Shown: positions 53,346 through 64,000, counted from the stretch's first letter. The stretch is 64,000 nucleotides of DNA from Bombyx mori (GCF_030269925.1 NC_085130.1:5034501-5098500); one strand, 5' to 3'. Translations and numbers: made by a program. Notes: a model not told the origin generated them from the sequence alone.

Positions 53346-53450
53346 CCGTGCGTTTTACCATGTCGTATTTTTAGAATACGCCCCCTTGTTGAAAAACGCG
53401 CGTTCGTATTGCCTACTGCCTACCACGTGGTGTATCCGGCCTTAAGTTCA
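53280..53450. promoter_or_regulatory. CpG-rich island in AT-rich surroundings
   Basis: Many CG dinucleotides (ACGCGCG, ACGGACGACGAGACG, CCGCCGTGCG) cluster here in a region free of recognised repeats. In this AT-rich window such a patch is unusual and adjoins the candidate first exon, so a promoter is plausible. No TATA box was recognised. Confidence 0.35.
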
Positions 53451-53565
53451 AAGAACTGACGAATTTAAAACTGTTTTTTTTTTCTTTCGAATTGCCACCA
53501 AAAAAAAGGATAGCATCAAAAATGACATCAAAAAACCGTAAAGGGACTTTAACTTTTTTTTGTGG

Positions 53566-53685
53566 CTTAGTGCGGTAGGCAGCGGTTTTGCACTGCCCCT
53601 GGCATTGCTCAAGTCCATGGGCGACGGTAACCACTCACCATCAGGTGGGCCGTATGCTCGTCTGCCTACAAGGGCGATTAAAAAA
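53566..53685 (+). mobile_element. LINE family K 3' tail
   Basis: GTGCGGTAGGCAGCGGTTTT through GGTGGGCCGTATGCTCGTCT and a poly-A of 8. Confidence 0.65.
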
Positions 53686-53689
53686 AAAT

Positions 53690-53877
53690 AGTCGGGTGGA
53701 CAAGCTCATGGCCCACCTGGTATTAAGCTCTATCGGAGCCCATAATCATCAACAACGAAAATGCCGCCAACTCATTTTCTAAGAGTTCTAAACGGCAGCC
53801 CCACTCTTCAAGCCCAAACGCTGCTTCATGGCAGAAAAATACCTACCCTTATGGACTCACAAGACCACCAGTAGCCG
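53690..53877 (-). mobile_element. Bm1 SINE, diverged
   Basis: GTCGGGTGGACAAGCTCATG to ACTCACAAGACCACCAGTAG with several internal deletions. The poly-A of the family K tail abuts it. Confidence 0.75.
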
Positions 53878-54037
53878 TATTTTTAATTTAAAATGGGATC
53901 TCCCATGCTCACAGTCCAATTGATATCAAAAAATTCCGATGACCAAAGACGATCAGGAAGAATCGTCTTCATCCAACGATTAGTATTAACAAAATATTGT
54001 GAAACATTGCGTAATGTTGGTAACGTAGCTTCGAAGC

Positions 54038-54226
54038 TTTTTTTTAATGCTTTAAATGGGTGGACGAGAGAGTCCATAGACATCAACAACATAAATTTCG
54101 CCACCCACTTTAAGACATAAGTTCTAAGTCTCAGTTTTAGAGCAAAATACCTCCCCTACCCTTCAAACCGAAAGGTATTTTTGCTTCGTGGCAGAAATAG
54201 GCTGGGTGTTAGTACCTACCTACGTG
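54038..54226 (-). mobile_element. Bm1 SINE, diverged and deleted
   Basis: TTTTTTTAATGCTTTAAATG to GGTGTTAGTACCTACCTACG, missing the segment with CCCACCTGGTGTTAAGTGG. Confidence 0.75.
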
Positions 54227-55015
54227 AGCCGCCTTAAAAGCCGATTTCCACCTTCAAAGGTAATTAATATATTCTCTTGTTCGTACTCCAATCTCCGAAC
54301 TCTTAGATGGCTGGTTTTAAAACTGAATGAAACTCTTTATAGGCACTAGGATATTACATGTGGCGTTTAAAATGAATTGCGTTAATTTTTTGCTATGAAT
54401 AAGCGTTCACGTGGCGATGTTGTAATGCAAGAAAGATCCAACAAGCTATAATAATATAGTATTTATTTTTATGTGAATTAAAATATTTATATTTTATTTT
54501 CTAGTATATTTATAGTAATTATATTACATAAATATGTTTCCAACACATTTTTCAATGGATCTTGTAGGGTGTACATGAGTTCTCCAATATAGTATAATAA
54601 TAATCTTGTAGCGTATAGAAATACAATATTGAAATATTTTTAATGCGACTTATGTCCGACTTGCAATATTATTTTATTAGTATGTGTATGATGGTAATGG
54701 TGGAGGCATATTTTGGGTTACCTATTTTATAATAAATTATATTATATGATTGGTTTCTCAAACAAATAAAAGTAATTATATAATCAGAACAGAATCATCA
54801 TCTTTGGCCATATTAATTTTTTTATGCATGCTATTGATAACCTTTTGAAAGTATTTTATTCGGTTTTTTTCGGTACGCTTGAAACTCGCATTTTTACTGT
54901 CATATTATATTCTATTTCCTACTTAATATAAAGACGCGTAAGGGCAGGGTCAGTAGGAATAGCTGTAAGAGTCAGGGGTTATATTTCCGTGACTTCTTTT
55001 CTTTACATCTCTCGA
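54227..55015. other. Unassigned upstream sequence
   Basis: Very AT-rich; no feature recognised. Confidence 0.4.
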
Positions 55016-55019
55016 TAGC

Positions 55020-55110
55020 TAATAAGCTCGTGGCTTACCTGATGGAGATTGGTCACTGCCACTCATTGACATCAACAATGACAGAGGCATAGCCAAATCG
55101 TTGCCTGCCT
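55020..55110 (-). mobile_element. Old LINE family K remnant
   Basis: TAAGCTCGTGGCTTACCTGA and GGCATAGCCAAATCGTTGCC recall the module at 55197. Confidence 0.45.
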
Positions 55111-55196
55111 ATATAACAACTATACCAAATGATGAAATAGCCGCCGACCTAATAATGAACAGAGGCATTACAGATAACACCGATATTTTTTTTGTT

Positions 55197-55305
55197 TATT
55201 GCCTTTGTAGGCAGACGAGCATACGGCCCACCTGATGGTAAGTGGTCACCGTCGCCTATGGACGTCAGCAATGCCAGGGGCAGAGCCAAGCCGCTGCCTA
55301 CCAGA
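55197..55305 (-). mobile_element. LINE family K 3' tail
   Basis: TATTGCCTTTGTAGGCAGAC through GCCAAGCCGCTGCCTACC. Confidence 0.65.
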
Positions 55306-55644
55306 TATTTTTATATGTTTTGTTGAAATTGAAACGATTTCAAGAAATATTATATTTTACATTGGTTCCTTGTTGCATGGCCACATCCAATTATAATAAT
55401 TACTGTTGTCATTTGCGTTAGTGTAATGGTCAGTCGTTTGCCATTTTAGAAATAGTTTTGGGATGAACGGACAGCAGTACAAAATTTCATGAACTATTAT
55501 AATATAAACTACGTATTTGTGTCAAACATTACCGTAATTCGATATTTTAACATGATTGTTTATTACATATTTTTTTAAAGCAGAACAAATTTTTGGTCAA
55601 TGTTATTGTTGACAGGTTGGCAGTTGACATGCCTTTTGCTAGCA

Positions 55645-55735
55645 TCTAGCCCTAAGAAGAGCAGTGCTTCGCTGAATCTACCACCGGATCGGAATCGCGA
55701 CCCAGTGAGAAGGTCCTGCCAAGAAAATCAATGAG
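55645..55735 (-). mobile_element. Jockey-type LINE scrap
   Basis: AAGAGCAGTGCTTCGCTGAA and CCACCGGATCGGAATCGCGA. Confidence 0.7.
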
Positions 55736-56230
55736 CTAATATTTTTTCCTAAATTCCAGATAGATCACCACGTAAATTCACAGACCTGTAGAAACCACCA
55801 GCACGAAGGATTACAACGGCTTGCCTGAGTATTGGAGACAGAAATTTAAAGGGGGGAGCTTATTAACTAAATTGATATTATTATTACTATTCACGAGTGA
55901 TGCATGTCAATGACTACTACCGTCATGAGATTAGGGGCGTATTTTACCACCAGGTGCTAAGCCACGCAGAAGTGGTCCATTTTTCCGCCTGCAAGTCTGA
56001 TGCTTACGTGCAACACGCTGTAAGCTTTATTTGGTCATTCCAGCTTACCGATGATTCATGGCCTATTCTGGTATCCCTTTTTTTCTTTTACAACCAGGCC
56101 TCCGATCGAAAGATCCTCATTCCAAAATACGCGTGTACAGATTGCATTGTACAGAAAAAGCGCTAAGATACTTTCGGTTTCTGCTAGACCCAAGGGCTGG
56201 ACATATCTTCTTTGGGACAAGGGATGAAAT
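55736..56230. other. Unassigned sequence with a short plus-strand frame
   Basis: An 89-codon frame at 55897-56166 has no recognisable domain and is probably chance. Confidence 0.3.
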
Positions 56231-56233
56231 GCA

Positions 56234-56673
56234 TTTTTTTTTATTGCTTAGATGGGTGGACGACCTCACAGCCCACCTGGTGTTAAGTGGTTACTGGAGC
56301 CCATAGACATCTACAACGTAAATGCGCCACCCACTTTGAGATATAAGTTCTAGGGTCTCGAGTATAGTTACAGCGGCTGGCCCACCCTTCAAACCGAAAC
56401 GCATTATTACTTTACGGCAGAAATAGGCGGGATGGTGATACCTACCCGCGCGGACTCACAAGAGGTCCTACCACCAGTAATTACGCAAATTATAATTTTG
56501 CGGATTTCATTTTTATTACACGATGTTATTCCTTCACCGCGGAAGTCAATCGAGAACATTTGTTGAGTACGTATTTCATTAGAAAAATTGGTACCCTTCC
56601 GGGATTCTAACACCGGTGCATCGCTTCAACACGAATGCACCGGACGTCTTATCCTTTAGGCCACGATGACTTC
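56234..56673 (-). mobile_element. Bm1 SINE, full length with tRNA-like head
   Basis: Poly-T, body, linker and head ending CCTTTAGGCCACGATGACTT. 440 bp. A much older Bm1 remnant follows at 56730-56860. Confidence 0.93.
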
Positions 56674-57129
56674 ACGTCTATGATATATTATCGCATTGGT
56701 TAACTTGAAGTTTGATCCTCTGAACTCTGTTTGTTTGGATAAATAAGCTCACGTCCCACTCAGTGCTCAATGATAACCAGAGTCCATAGACATCATAATG
56801 TGACAAGCACTACCTAATTTGAGACGTGCGGCTAACTGTTCCACCTTTCAAATTCGGACGCGCGAACTCTTTGAGATAAGATCTCATTACATTCCTTTAA
56901 CCCTACGTCATTCCTTTTTCGTGAACACAAAGTTGGGATGGGGTAGAAAATAACCAAAGCGTGCTCTGCTCTAGTATTGTGTTAATCGCAATTAACCTAG
57001 AAGCTGTATTGTCTGTCGTGATAGTTTGTGAAACTATAAATATATAAATAAAAAATACTTTCTCCGCCGCATACTTGCATTGAGGCCAGGATTAGTGGCC
57101 ACGAGCGTGATGATATCGTCGCCATTCCA

Positions 57130-57360
57130 ACTTTTTTTTTTATTGCTTAGATGGTTGGACGAGCTCACAGCCCACCTGGTGTTAAGTGGTTATTGGAGCC
57201 TATATACATCTACAAAGTAAATGCGCCACCCACCTTGAGATATAAATTCTAAGGTCTCAAGTATAGTTACAACGGCTGCCCCACCCTTTAAACCGAAACG
57301 CATTACTGCTTCACGATAGAAATAGGCGGGGCGGCGGTACCTACCCGTGCGGACTCACAC
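57130..57360 (-). mobile_element. Bm1 SINE body
   Basis: TTTTTTTTTATTGCTTAGAT to CCTACCCGTGCGGACTCACA; 5' edge truncated. Confidence 0.9.
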
Positions 57361-57909
57361 TCCGACATTTAGTATATTTCTATCAAATACGTTATGCCGT
57401 ATACACGTAGATAATTTTAACCTTGTATTCTTTAGGAGTTCGGAATGAACTAGATTTTTTTATATATATATTTCCCGACGCGCTATTTAGTACGCGCGTA
57501 GGTTGGATTTTGTTCTGCGATTGGCTTAGGCGTCGCACAGACGGGCAATGGCGCGATCAGTCATAATGGTACATCAAGTTTGCCTGGCATTTATTTTGGC
57601 TTTTTTAACAGCCATTGACTGATGCAATTATGCCAAAAAAGTATATGGCAGATAGCAAATTACCGAAGTGAATACGGACGTGATTAATAAAGAAAAGACA
57701 TCCACAACTAAGGGGAAATAAAGTATGATAATATAATAGATTTATTTGATTAAAAATTGCTTAATTAGCAATGAACCAATACCAATAAATAATGTAACGA
57801 ATACAGTTTTATTGGAATATTCTTCATTTTAATTATTGACTGATTTTATCAGGTTGCCGTCGCTATGAGTTTCTGTCATATTTTAATACCTAGAGTTAAA
57901 GCTCAATTT

Positions 57910-58155
57910 TTAGTGGTGGTAGGAACTCTTGTGAGTCCGCGCGGATAGGTACCACCGCCCTGCCTATTATTGAAGTGAAGCAGTAATGCGTTTCGGTTCG
58001 AGAGGTGGGGCAGCCGTTCTAACTATACTTGAGACCTTAGAACTTATATTTCAAGGTGGGTGGCGCATTTACGTCGTAGATGTCTATGGGCTCCAGTAGC
58101 CACTTAACACCGGGTGGGCTGTGAGCTCGTCCACACACCTAAGCGATAAAAAAAA
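57910..58155 (+). mobile_element. Bm1 SINE body
   Basis: TAGTGGTGGTAGGAACTCTT to CACCTAAGCGATAAAAAAAA. Confidence 0.9.
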
Positions 58156-58790
58156 TCAATTTGTTCATTTCAGACGAAAAAAAGATATATACAAAATTGC
58201 TCGTATGAAGGACGCCTATTATTATCATTATATCTAACTATCTCGCTCACACCGACTCGCGCTAACACAATTTGTACTATATATACGTGTTATCTTATTA
58301 GTTTACAAATAATTAACATTGCTAGGGCAATTTAAACTTTATGTCTTTAAAATTAATTTGACATTTACTTAACAAAATAAATTTGAAAAATGTATTTAAG
58401 TCCGTCGCAATATGTCACAAGCGAAAACCGAATAAGGTTCATTTTCATTTGCATGTTATTAACTCATTTAAAACAATTAACATTTTACGCCTTCAATTGT
58501 TTCATGGTTTTGTTTCGAAACATTAGAACTTTAATTGCCAGTAAAATAATCCACAACTGCCATAGGACTTTAGTCTTTAACTTCTCGAATTTTAAAGTGT
58601 TTTTAGTTTGCGAAATTTAAGATGCATGATTAACCTCTCTGCTTCAATGGTTTTTTCAGTTGAACTCGCCAAGGGAATAGCGTCAGGTTGAGTCATAAGC
58701 GTTGCTAATTATTACATTACGTATATTATATTTTAGTCCTTAAGGAATTACGTTCATGGTAGAGAAATATCGTGTATTACGAGTTAATAA
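58156..58790. other. Unassigned upstream sequence
   Basis: AT-rich; no feature recognised. Confidence 0.4.
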
Positions 58791-58794
58791 CGAA

Positions 58795-58985
58795 TAGTAA
58801 TAGTAACTAGTAGTATTAGTTACTATTACTATTAGTAGTATTAGTAGTATATAATAATAATAATAATAAGCCTTTTATTTCATGCAAATAACAGGTTACA
58901 AGTATTTCTTTTTCAAGTATGAAGAAGAAATTATAAAGAAAAGAAAAAAGAAAAAAAGGAAAGAAGAAAAAATTATTAGTAGTAA
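58795..58985. repeat. AGT/ACT and TAA microsatellites with purine tract
   Basis: Self-complementary TAGTAACTAGTAGTATTAGT, AATAATAATAATAATAA, then a GAAGAAGAAA-type purine run. Confidence 0.6.
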
Positions 58986-58998
58986 CTAACAGTTAATA

Positions 58999-59132
58999 AC
59001 TATACTTGAGATCTTAGAACTTCTATCTCAAGGTGGATGGGGCATTTACGTTGTAGATGTCTATGGGCTCCAGTAACCGCTTAACACCAGGTGGGCTGTG
59101 AGCTTGTCCGCCCATCTAAGCAATAAAAAAAG
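58999..59132 (+). mobile_element. Bm1 SINE, 3' half
   Basis: AACTATACTTGAGATCTTAG to CATCTAAGCAATAAAAAAAG. Confidence 0.88.
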
Positions 59133-59229
59133 AAAGCCGTAGTGGCAATTTGGATGACAGTTTTCCATTATTAATCGCATCCTACCTCTCGAAAATGGAC
59201 TTCGATGATTTCGCTTAAGAATAGTATTT

Positions 59230-59596
59230 TTTACACGCTTTATATTAGCTTCACTTGTTGTATGTTTGTATGTTTGTAACTGACTCCTTTAGACGCGATT
59301 TTAACCCACTTTAAACGGCCAGATTTCATTCAAAATTTGCAGATTTATCGAGGACCGATGACAATACACTAATTTGATAATATTATTCCATTATTCAAAT
59401 TCCAAAAAAAAAAATTACTAAGAAATTAAAAATAAATAATAGTTTGTTTTACCGCTTTTTTTACAATAAAATATATATATTTTTTACACTATTTTCAATT
59501 TTTATTTAGTTAAATTTATTTTCAATTTTTTTAGTTGAATTTTATATGTATAAAGCGTGTTTTTTTTAGTTTTTTTAAACAATTATTTATTTTACC
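59230..59596. repeat. Repeat family C copy
   Basis: ACACGCTTTATATTAGCTTC to TTTTTTAAACAATTATTTAT, diverged relative of 11277-11725. Confidence 0.6.
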
Positions 59597-59814
59597 AGCA
59601 AAATGAAACCTCCTATTGGGACACCCAATATTTGTCCGGGATGTGGATCGCAGATACAAGAGGATACTCGACTGATTTTATTCCGAAAGTCCCCGCAGCA
59701 TTCCGAATGTAAAGTGGTCGGATCCTGTGTGCAACACTGCGAGCTAATACTATTAATGTGAGCTCGGGATTGCGACAGCAGCTGCTTTGGTATGGCCATC
59801 CGTCGCATATTCAT
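59587..59814 (-). other. Open frame of 75 codons, cysteine-rich, unidentified
   Basis: Minus-strand frame with SSQCCTQDPTTLHSECCG and SCICDPHPGQILGVPIGG. A possible acceptor (AAAGCAG) and donor (CTG/GTAAAA) bracket part of it, so a lone exon cannot be excluded. The plus strand is also open (CPGCGSQIQEDTRLILF), so coding sense is undecided. Confidence 0.25.
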
Positions 59815-59865
59815 AAATAAAGTCGAGACACATCATTCGGCTCACAAAGGTAACTTTGTAAAGTA

Positions 59866-61175
59866 CAGGGTGGCCCATAAGTCCTTTGATATGAAAAAAA
59901 AATTATTAAAATAAAACTAATTACATTATGAATTAAATTTTTATTTACATAAAAAGCTTAAAAAACGGGAATTATTTTTTGAAAATAACATCTCCTAAAT
60001 GTAATCCGTTGCGATCACGGCACTCTTGCAAACGACGTCTAAAATTGTCGATGACTGCGCGGCACGTCACTGCTGAAATGCTTGTCATTTCTCTGCGGAT
60101 GTTTTCTTTTAGGGCCTCAATTGACCGCGGGTTTGTATCGTATACTTTAGACTTAAGGTAGCCCCACAAAAAAAAATCCATCGGGGTCAGATCTGGACTA
60201 CGTGGAGGCCAGGAAATGTCTCCTCTCTTAGAGATAACTTTGCCAGGAAAAAGTTGACGGATAACGGGCATAGCAGTGTTAGAGGTGTGAGAAGTGGCCC
60301 CATCCTGTTGAAACCACGTCCTGGCATTAAAGCCTGAAAAGTTTTGCAATTCTGGTATGAAAAACTCTTCGATCATAGCCACATATCGCTCCGACGTAAC
60401 AGTAACTGCGCGCCCTCTGCCATCCTCAAAGAAGTAAGGCCCTAGGATACCATGGGCTGACATAGCGGCCCAAACAGTCACTTTCGGACTATGTAAGGGC
60501 TTCTGATGCTTAAGTTTTGGATTGATGGGGCTCCAATAGCGGCAATTTTGTTTACTAACATGCCCGTTAAGATGGAAATGAGCCTCGTCAGAGAACATTA
60601 TGTTATTGAAGGAAGTAAACCGATTCAACATTTCATTCGCATAATTTTGTCTTTGAATACCGTCAGTTTCCTTTAATTCTTGAACCAACTGAATTTTGTA
60701 AGGATGCATATGTAAATCTTTCTTCAAAATCCGTTGTAACGATGTCCTGGATACGTTTAATGCTCTGGCGCGCTTACGAGTTGACTGTGTAGGATTTGCG
60801 CGAATAGACTGTGTCACTGTGTCTATGTTTTGTTCCGTACGTGACGTCCTTGGGCGACCCAACCGCGGTTTATCTAACGTCGAACCGGTCTCCTCGAACT
60901 TAGCAACCCAGTTCTTAATCGTTTGAAGAGTTGGAGTGTCGTCAAAGTTGTGTAAACCTTTGTGTTCTCGAAATTTACGCCGCGCAACGGTTGCCGAATT
61001 GTCGTTTTTATAAAACTCGCGCACACAAAACGCACGGTCCGCTCCGGTAAAACGCTCCATCGCGACTAAATTCCCAGAAACCGAAGTTACTCCCCCCGCT
61101 TCCCCTGCACCGCTCACGCGCGCCCTGTTCGTTTTATTCAAATTTTACTTTTCAAAGGACTTATGGGCCACCCTG
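59866..61175 (-). mobile_element. Intact Tc1/mariner-superfamily element, DD41D type
   Basis: 1310 bp with perfect 24-bp inverted ends (CAGGGTGGCCCATAAGTCCT plus four bases; 59866-59889 and 61152-61175) flanked by TA on each side (59864-59865, 61176-61177). It holds one uninterrupted transposase gene. Identical ends and an open frame point to a recent insertion. Confidence 0.93.
59972..61141 (-). CDS. Mariner-like transposase, DD41D
   Basis: 389 codons from the first ATG; the start at Met28 (61060, MERFTGADRAF) is more likely because family members begin there. Domains: N-terminal helix-turn-helix (DUF4817-like, to about residue 90), GRPRTSRT motif, second helix-turn-helix (RKRARALNVSRTSLQRIL), then an RNase H-like core with FSDEAHF, WFQQDGATSHTS and SPDLTPMDFFLWGYL. 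I count 41 residues between the second and third catalytic aspartates, the spacing of the rosa/Visitor lineage. It would cut and paste DNA at TA sites. No stop or frameshift; catalytic triad present. Confidence 0.93.
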   Translation of the reverse strand: MNKTNRARVSGAGEAGGVTSVSGNLVAMERFTGADRAFCVREFYKNDNSATVARRKFREHKGLHNFDDTPTLQTIKNWVAKFEETGSTLDKPRLGRPRTSRTEQNIDTVTQSIRANPTQSTRKRARALNVSRTSLQRILKKDLHMHPYKIQLVQELKETDGIQRQNYANEMLNRFTSFNNIMFSDEAHFHLNGHVSKQNCRYWSPINPKLKHQKPLHSPKVTVWAAMSAHGILGPYFFEDGRGRAVTVTSERYVAMIEEFFIPELQNFSGFNARTWFQQDGATSHTSNTAMPVIRQLFPGKVISKRGDISWPPRSPDLTPMDFFLWGYLKSKVYDTNPRSIEALKENIRREMTSISAVTCRAVIDNFRRRLQECRDRNGLHLGDVIFKK

Positions 61176-61361
61176 TATTAAATGGGCCACGAAAAGGCAA
61201 TAGGCGTTGTACCATACTGAGATTCGACTGTGGGCGTTTTTTTAATAAAGAAGCGTTAAATGGTTACCAGCGTCCAAAGAGGTTACCAACGTTAATGTCA
61301 TTCTATGCTTCGGTTCTATAGTACGACTGCCCCACCCTACAAACAAGATAGTGGTATTTTT

Positions 61362-61480
61362 TATTTTATTTTTTATTGCCTTTGTAGGCAGACGAGCAGA
61401 CGGCCCACCTGATGGTAAGTGGTCACCGTCGCTCATGGACTTCAGCAATGCCAGGGGCAGAGCCAAGCCGCTGCCTAAAA
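61362..61480 (-). mobile_element. LINE family K 3' tail
   Basis: TTTATTGCCTTTGTAGGCAG through GCCAAGCCGCTGCCTAAAA. An old Bm1-like patch lies just left (61238-61345). Confidence 0.65.
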
Positions 61481-61489
61481 ACCGGTAGC

Positions 61490-62105
61490 TACCCGTGTGA
61501 TTTTTCCAGACGGCTTACCACTAGTAATAAGGTAAATAATAATGTATTGGCGAGTTTTGATTTTTATTACCCCATGTACTTCCTTCATCGTGTAAGTCAT
61601 CCCTAAACATATTGTGCTAAGTACGTGTTTATAATTATAAAAAATGGCAAGTAGCCTACGGGATTCGAACACCCACACAGTCATATCATTCCATACTAGA
61701 ACACCGGACGTCTTATGTTTTAGGAAACCACGACTTTAAGATCTTGATAAAAAGGACGTCCATACTGAGAGGCCGGTTGCCGATGACAGACAAACACTGA
61801 CATGTTACTTAACGAAACTTTCCGGCATATTCTTGATTTGTGTTACCCCATGTACTTCCTTCAACCTGGAAGTCATCCGTAAACATACTTTGCTAAGTAC
61901 GTGTTTAATTAGAAAATGTTGTACCTGCCTACGGGATCCGGGCATCGGCACACTCATATCATTCCATACTAGAACACCGGACGTCTTATGCTTTAAGAAA
62001 CCACGACTTTAAGATCTTGATAATAAGGACGTCCATACTGAGAGGCCGGTTGCCGATGACAGACAAACACTGACATGTTACTTAACAAAACTTTCCGGTA
62101 TATTC
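61490..62105 (-). mobile_element. Old Bm1-head sequence, tandemly duplicated
   Basis: Bm1 linker and head pieces (TACGGGATTCGAACACCCAC, GGACGTCTTATGTTTTAGG) are followed by the same again with about 275-bp spacing (61557 and 61833). Each unit also carries ACTGAGAGGCCGGTTGCCGA. Confidence 0.75.
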
Positions 62106-62309
62106 GTCGGAGTGAACAACGATTAACTTCCCAGAGCTCGAACTGTTTCCAAACAGACATTCGTCAAAATCGGTTCAGGTGTTTCGGTAAGAAGACGTCA
62201 ACCTAGACAGAGTGCGCGTTTATAACACTAATGAATAGAGATCAACAAAATTGGCTCTAAGTCATTTTGAAATTGGGTTAATGAACTTGAGAGTTGCTTT
62301 TCTACAGTC

Positions 62310-62560
62310 CACTGACAATGATAATAACTGCGAACAAATCACTCACGGTCATCTGGCCCTAATTTAGGATTCCCAGTGTTATAGGTACCAGAGAGTGACA
62401 AACTTACTTATACACATATATAGATTGTAAACACCCCAATAAAGAACAAAAAATCTATTCATCACACAATGTTTGCCCAATGTGGTTATCGAACCCACGA
62501 CCCTAGGCGCAACAATCAGGTCCGCTAACTATTACACCACCGAGTCAGTCAGACAATGGA
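62310..62560 (-). mobile_element. tRNA-headed SINE, relative of family T
   Basis: Minus-strand GGTGGTGTAATAGTTAGCGG (A-box) and CGTGGGTTCGATAACCACAT (B-box), then a body with TTATTGGGGTGTTTAC. Confidence 0.6.
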
Positions 62561-62563
62561 TGG

Positions 62564-63955
62564 ACGACACGTAGACTCCATCTATTCCAAGGTATTTTTA
62601 GAGAGGGGCTTCGTATTAGGGAGCTCTAAGCCCCAAACGCATCGAAATAGAATCGGGATATTCTAATTGTGAACGTTTGAAATTTTTAGTTTTTGAATTG
62701 GATCTTGGAAATAAGAAAGTAGACCTAAGAAAAAATGGATGGGGAGTGAGCGAAGAAACGGTACATGACAGAGGAGTATGGGCAGAAGAATGATGATAAT
62801 AATAATGTATTAGATCTTGGAAAATAGCCTTCCTAATTAGAAATTGGTACACACAAAACTTGGTACCTCCATACATGGCTGGGGGATTCCACCACCACCA
62901 TAATCGTCACGTTCAATACGAGTAAATCGGGCGTTTTATCCTTTTAGGCCCCAATGGTGTTTGTCTCATTTCTCAAGGTGTGTGGCGCTAATTACGCAGC
63001 TGTAGGCTCCTATAATTACCAAGTAACCGAGACCACCGTTAACCAATTCCTGCATTTAAAGCCCCTGTCTTAATATATCTTTAGGTGACTTTATTTTGAA
63101 TTGCAACGTTAATGATGTAGTCTAAAAGTTTACGTAGTTCGCCAAAGTCTAAGCAGTTTACTTAGCTTTTTTTTCAGCACCGTGCACCGGTCTCCCGCTA
63201 AATTCGTCTGCATTGCAACGAGACTTTTTGCTTTTATGTCGCGCAAACAAAAATAACCTTTATTCCAAACGGTTAAGTTTGCAGATAACCCTCGTGGGCC
63301 GTGCAAGCCATATTCGGTTCAGTTTTTAGGGCACTAAAATTGCATTTCATTTGCATTTTCGTGGGCTTTAAGTGAAAACGCGTGTTTTAACTTTGCTTCG
63401 GGTTCGGCAAAGCGTTAAATTCTCCGACGGCTTCGGGATGATATTTCTGGAAGTAATCCTGAAGTTAATGTTATTTTATTACATGTGTATTTGTGACTTT
63501 ATGCGCGTCCAGACAATGTTCGTCCAATTAACTCGAAACTTTTTTATTTATTTATTTTATAATCCCCTACTTTAGTAGTGGTTAATGACGCTGTGTTTTT
63601 ATTGGCTACAACAGCTTCCGCGTTGCGTCTCCAAGTGTTGCTGTCATTACCGATGCTAAGCAGTATGTTACAAAGTTTGTCTGGATACATGTGCACTGAG
63701 CAAAATTGTCAGTTGATGGCTTAACAAACTAAGGTCACGTAATTTCGCAGAGAAATTAAGCCGCGTTACGTCGCTAGATCGACTCTCTATTAATGCGTAT
63801 AAAGTCCGGGGCGTCGAAATACCGACTTTTTGCCCAGTTTGATTATAGATATTAGGTATCGACCAGTACTAACCGCGAGCAGGTATAATGTATTTAATAA
63901 GTTAATAACATTTATAAAAAACCATTTCAAATTATTGTGCTGTAAATTTATCAAT
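62564..63955. other. Unassigned sequence
   Basis: An old tRNA/SINE-like scrap near 62905-62950 (TCGGGCGTTTTATCCTTTTA) is the only hint; no gene recognised. Confidence 0.4.
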
Positions 63956-63958
63956 ATC

Positions 63959-64000
63959 TTTAAACGAGCAAGTCTTGTATATAAATATATACATATAATC
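63959..64000 (+). mobile_element. Start of a repeat copy cut by the window edge
   Basis: CTTTAAACGAGCAAGTCTTG then a TA-rich run matches 49536 onward. Confidence 0.55.

Noticed and set aside
1..64000. CRISPR arrays, operons, ribosome binding sites, bacterial defence systems
   Set aside because: Introns, tRNA-derived SINEs, LINEs and Helitrons show eukaryotic nuclear DNA; the tandem repeats seen lack spacer structure.

Overview
The window looks like lepidopteran nuclear DNA, almost certainly the silkworm genus Bombyx. About thirty copies or remnants of the tRNA-headed Bm1 SINE are scattered over it. They lie among jockey-type LINE 3' ends, several lepidopteran-style non-autonomous Helitrons (5' TC, 3' CTAG), MITEs and an intact mariner-like element. 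Coding exons are short, bounded by GT/AG sites and more GC-rich than the AT-rich sequence around them.

One host gene can be reconstructed. It runs on the minus strand from about 39.3 kb to beyond the left edge and encodes an insect Neph1-type adhesion receptor of the roughest/kirre family (irre cell recognition module). Seventeen coding exons join in frame to give 780 codons: a signal peptide, five immunoglobulin domains with all ten core cysteines, one membrane segment, and a tyrosine-rich cytoplasmic tail with a PPxY motif. The last visible exon ends in an open codon at a good donor, so the C-terminal exon(s) and 3' UTR were not found and are probably beyond base 1. The first coding exon has its own acceptor and an untranslated leader, so a non-coding first exon should lie upstream; a CpG-rich stretch at 53.15-53.45 kb with a consensus minus-strand donor is the best candidate. 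If that is right, the gene occupies more than 50 kb here.

Layout: 0-3.3 kb, RTE-like tail, interrupted Helitron, LINE scraps, Bm1, MITE; 3.3-10.6 kb, exons 17-10 (cytoplasmic tail, membrane segment, Ig5, end of Ig4) with a solo LTR and MITEs in the introns; 10.6-23 kb, exons 9-7 in long repeat-filled introns, one holding a 1.6-kb DNA transposon inserted in a Bm1 copy; 23.8-32 kb, exons 6-2; 32-39.3 kb, the large first coding intron and exon 1; 39.3-64 kb, upstream sequence made almost wholly of nested repeats, ending with an intact DD41D Tc1/mariner-type element at 59.9-61.2 kb. No second host gene, rRNA gene, functional tRNA gene or CRISPR array was recognised; the tRNA-like stretches are SINE heads.

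All calls come from reading the sequence and translations. Family names rest on remembered family features, and no database search was run.
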